Shown in pieces: positions 62,867-64,000 of a stretch of DNA of 64,000 bases. Each line of letters opens with the position of its first letter. The first letter of the stretch is position 1. Source of the DNA: Macrotis lagotis (taxonomy: Eukaryota > Chordata > Mammalia > Peramelemorphia > Peramelidae); contig NC_133658.1 in NCBI RefSeq assembly GCF_037893015.1, positions 62,105,636-62,169,635 on the forward strand, written 5' to 3'. The position numbers and the translations under genes were made by a program. The notes under the pieces are model-generated. The model had not been told where the DNA came from, did no database searches, and saw only the letters and a program-made list of their open reading frames with translations.

Positions 62867-63515
62867 ATTTCCACAAGATATCTCATTTGTTAAGAAAATG
62901 TTATGGTTAGTATTTCACAGGTAACTGTCATAACAATACATCACAAAAGCAGGGATCTCTGGATGATTGATTAGGCCAAATGGCCCAAGCTATGTGCAGG
63001 AATGTGGAATTAAGACAAAAGGAAAGGTAATAAAAGAAATGACCCCCAAATCTAAACCTGACTCGAAGGTGCAGGTACCTAAGTCAGCTCAAACTGGAAA
63101 GGGTCAACCAGGGGTCTCTGATTTGTCACAAGTATGTACATTCAATAAGCTTCATACATATTAACTTAACACACCCTTTGTAATGATTGAGGCTCATTAA
63201 CATAACATGTGACCTCTGACCAAGGAGGGGAACATATTAAGGGGTGGCATGGGCAGGGCATATTGATTATATTGCACCCCAGATGACTAGGACCTGTCCT
63301 GATGCTGAAGGGAGGGGGAAAGTTTTCCAAACTATATGTAAGACTGGACATTGTCACAAATCTGAGTGCTTCTCACTAGGGGAGGTATCCACTTCCTGCA
63401 GGAAATGTTAAATAATATATAATCCTTTTGACATACCAGGCTAAGTTTCATTATTAGAAGCCAGGACACTCCACTTTAGACTCAAGGGGGTTTGGAGTTC
63501 ATTTCAAACAATACT
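62867..63515 (+). mobile_element. Possible solo LTR (fossil), unproven
   Basis: A TGTTA-type start, an AT-rich signal at about 63408-63422 followed by 'ccttttgacataccaggc', and a ...CAAACA end would fit an LTR of about 0.6 kb. No target duplication and no internal viral sequence were found. It may be ordinary sequence. Confidence 0.2.
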
Positions 63516-63599
63516 GAAAAAGCCTGGTGCACACAAGCAGTTATAAGGAAGTGGGTAGATCTAATGTTGCCACTTATTTTTTAGTTTGTATGTTTGGGT

Positions 63600-63752
63600 T
63601 TTTTTTTTTTAGTTTTTCAAGGCAATGGGGTTAAGTGGCTTGCCCAAGGCCACACAGCTAGGTAATTATTAAGTGTCTGAGTCCAGATTTGAACCCAGGT
63701 ACTCCTGACTCCAGGGCCGGTGCTCTATCCACTGCGCCACCTAGCTGCCCAC
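63600..63752 (-). mobile_element. Marsupial tRNA-derived SINE
   Basis: A near-consensus antisense copy with a T-run at 63600-63610. CCACTTATTTT (about 63570) and CCACTTGTTTT (about 63753) may be the target duplication. Confidence 0.92.
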
Positions 63753-64000
63753 CACTTGTTTTGTGAGGTGGTCAAAGAGATCTGCTACTCTGGGATTCAG
63801 CCAGCACTCATCAGGCTAAAGGCATGAAGAAAGTCCTTGCAGAGAGAAGAACAGATCAAATAATGATTCCCATAGGAATGACTACCTATCTCCAGACTCT
63901 TGATATTGCAATAAACAAACCATTCAAGGATCAAATGCACATAGAAATCAGACTACATTGAAAACAGAATGGAGAGAAATGGGTGAGAGCTGCAAAAGGG
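63753..64000. other. Window edge, nothing recognised
   Basis: No exon or repeat landmark was seen in the last 250 bp. Confidence 0.3.

Larger units (their letters stand above)
30635..64000 (-). other. PSKH1: PSKH1 intron (last), extends past window
   Basis: The large upstream kinase-domain exon (about 950 bp in human) would show as a frame of roughly 300 codons on the - strand, and none exists here. So the last intron is longer than 33 kb. Its content is almost wholly retroposons, listed separately, plus microsatellites and unassigned sequence. Confidence 0.75.

Overview
This is a vertebrate nuclear window with spliced genes, GT-AG introns, AATAAA signals and dense retroposons. The most abundant repeat is a short tRNA-derived SINE that opens with GGGGCAGCTAGGTGG and ends in poly(A). 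Together with its L1, L2 and RTE-tailed SINE partners it points to a marsupial. A dasyurid (devil or antechinus type) is my weak preference from the SINE variants, but the species cannot be fixed from the sequence alone.

Three host genes can be read exon by exon. PSMB10 (immunoproteasome subunit beta2i/MECL-1; 1686-6339, + strand) is complete: eight coding exons, 273 codons, catalytic Thr40, and an interferon-response-like element about 190 bp upstream of the ATG. CTRL (chymotrypsin-like pancreatic protease; 21509-25401, + strand) is complete: seven coding exons, 267 codons, the His-Asp-Ser triad and a TATA box. PSKH1 (protein serine kinase H1) lies on the - strand. Only its last coding exon (30317-30634) and a long 3' UTR (about 26140-30316) are in the window; the rest of the gene lies beyond position 64000 across an intron of more than 33 kb. 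The order PSMB10>CTRL><PSKH1 matches human 16q22.1 (PSKH1-CTRL-PSMB10-LCAT), flipped. No LCAT exon is visible at the left edge. The genes are unrelated in function (antigen processing, digestion, Golgi/nuclear-speckle kinase) and share only position.

Region by region: 1-420 is an L1 tail; 421-1685 is the PSMB10 upstream region; 1686-6400 is PSMB10, with three antisense SINEs packed into intron 6; 6400-21450 is intergenic, with SINEs, several L1 pieces, microsatellites, two copies of a LINE whose end encodes a C2H2 finger, and a possible solo LTR; 21460-25480 is CTRL; 25480-26150 is the gap between the two convergent genes; 26150-30634 is the PSKH1 3' end; 30635-64000 is PSKH1 intron. The intron is a repeat graveyard: a young 5'-truncated L1 at 31260-32346, an old L2 split by L1 at 39785-42200, a four-level nest at 43975-47405, a second split L2 at 49890-52640, an L1 with an inverted L1 tail inside it at 53125-53690, and many SINEs.

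I found no evidence of a new biological system. The best observations are architectural: the nested L1 block whose layers are resolved by target-site duplications, a 152-bp inverted repeat at about 98% identity, a near-identical inverted L1 pair about 14 kb apart, and the ISRE in front of PSMB10. Exon borders were set by hand from GT-AG sites, reading frame and remembered human proteins; no alignment was run. Repeat family names are from memory.
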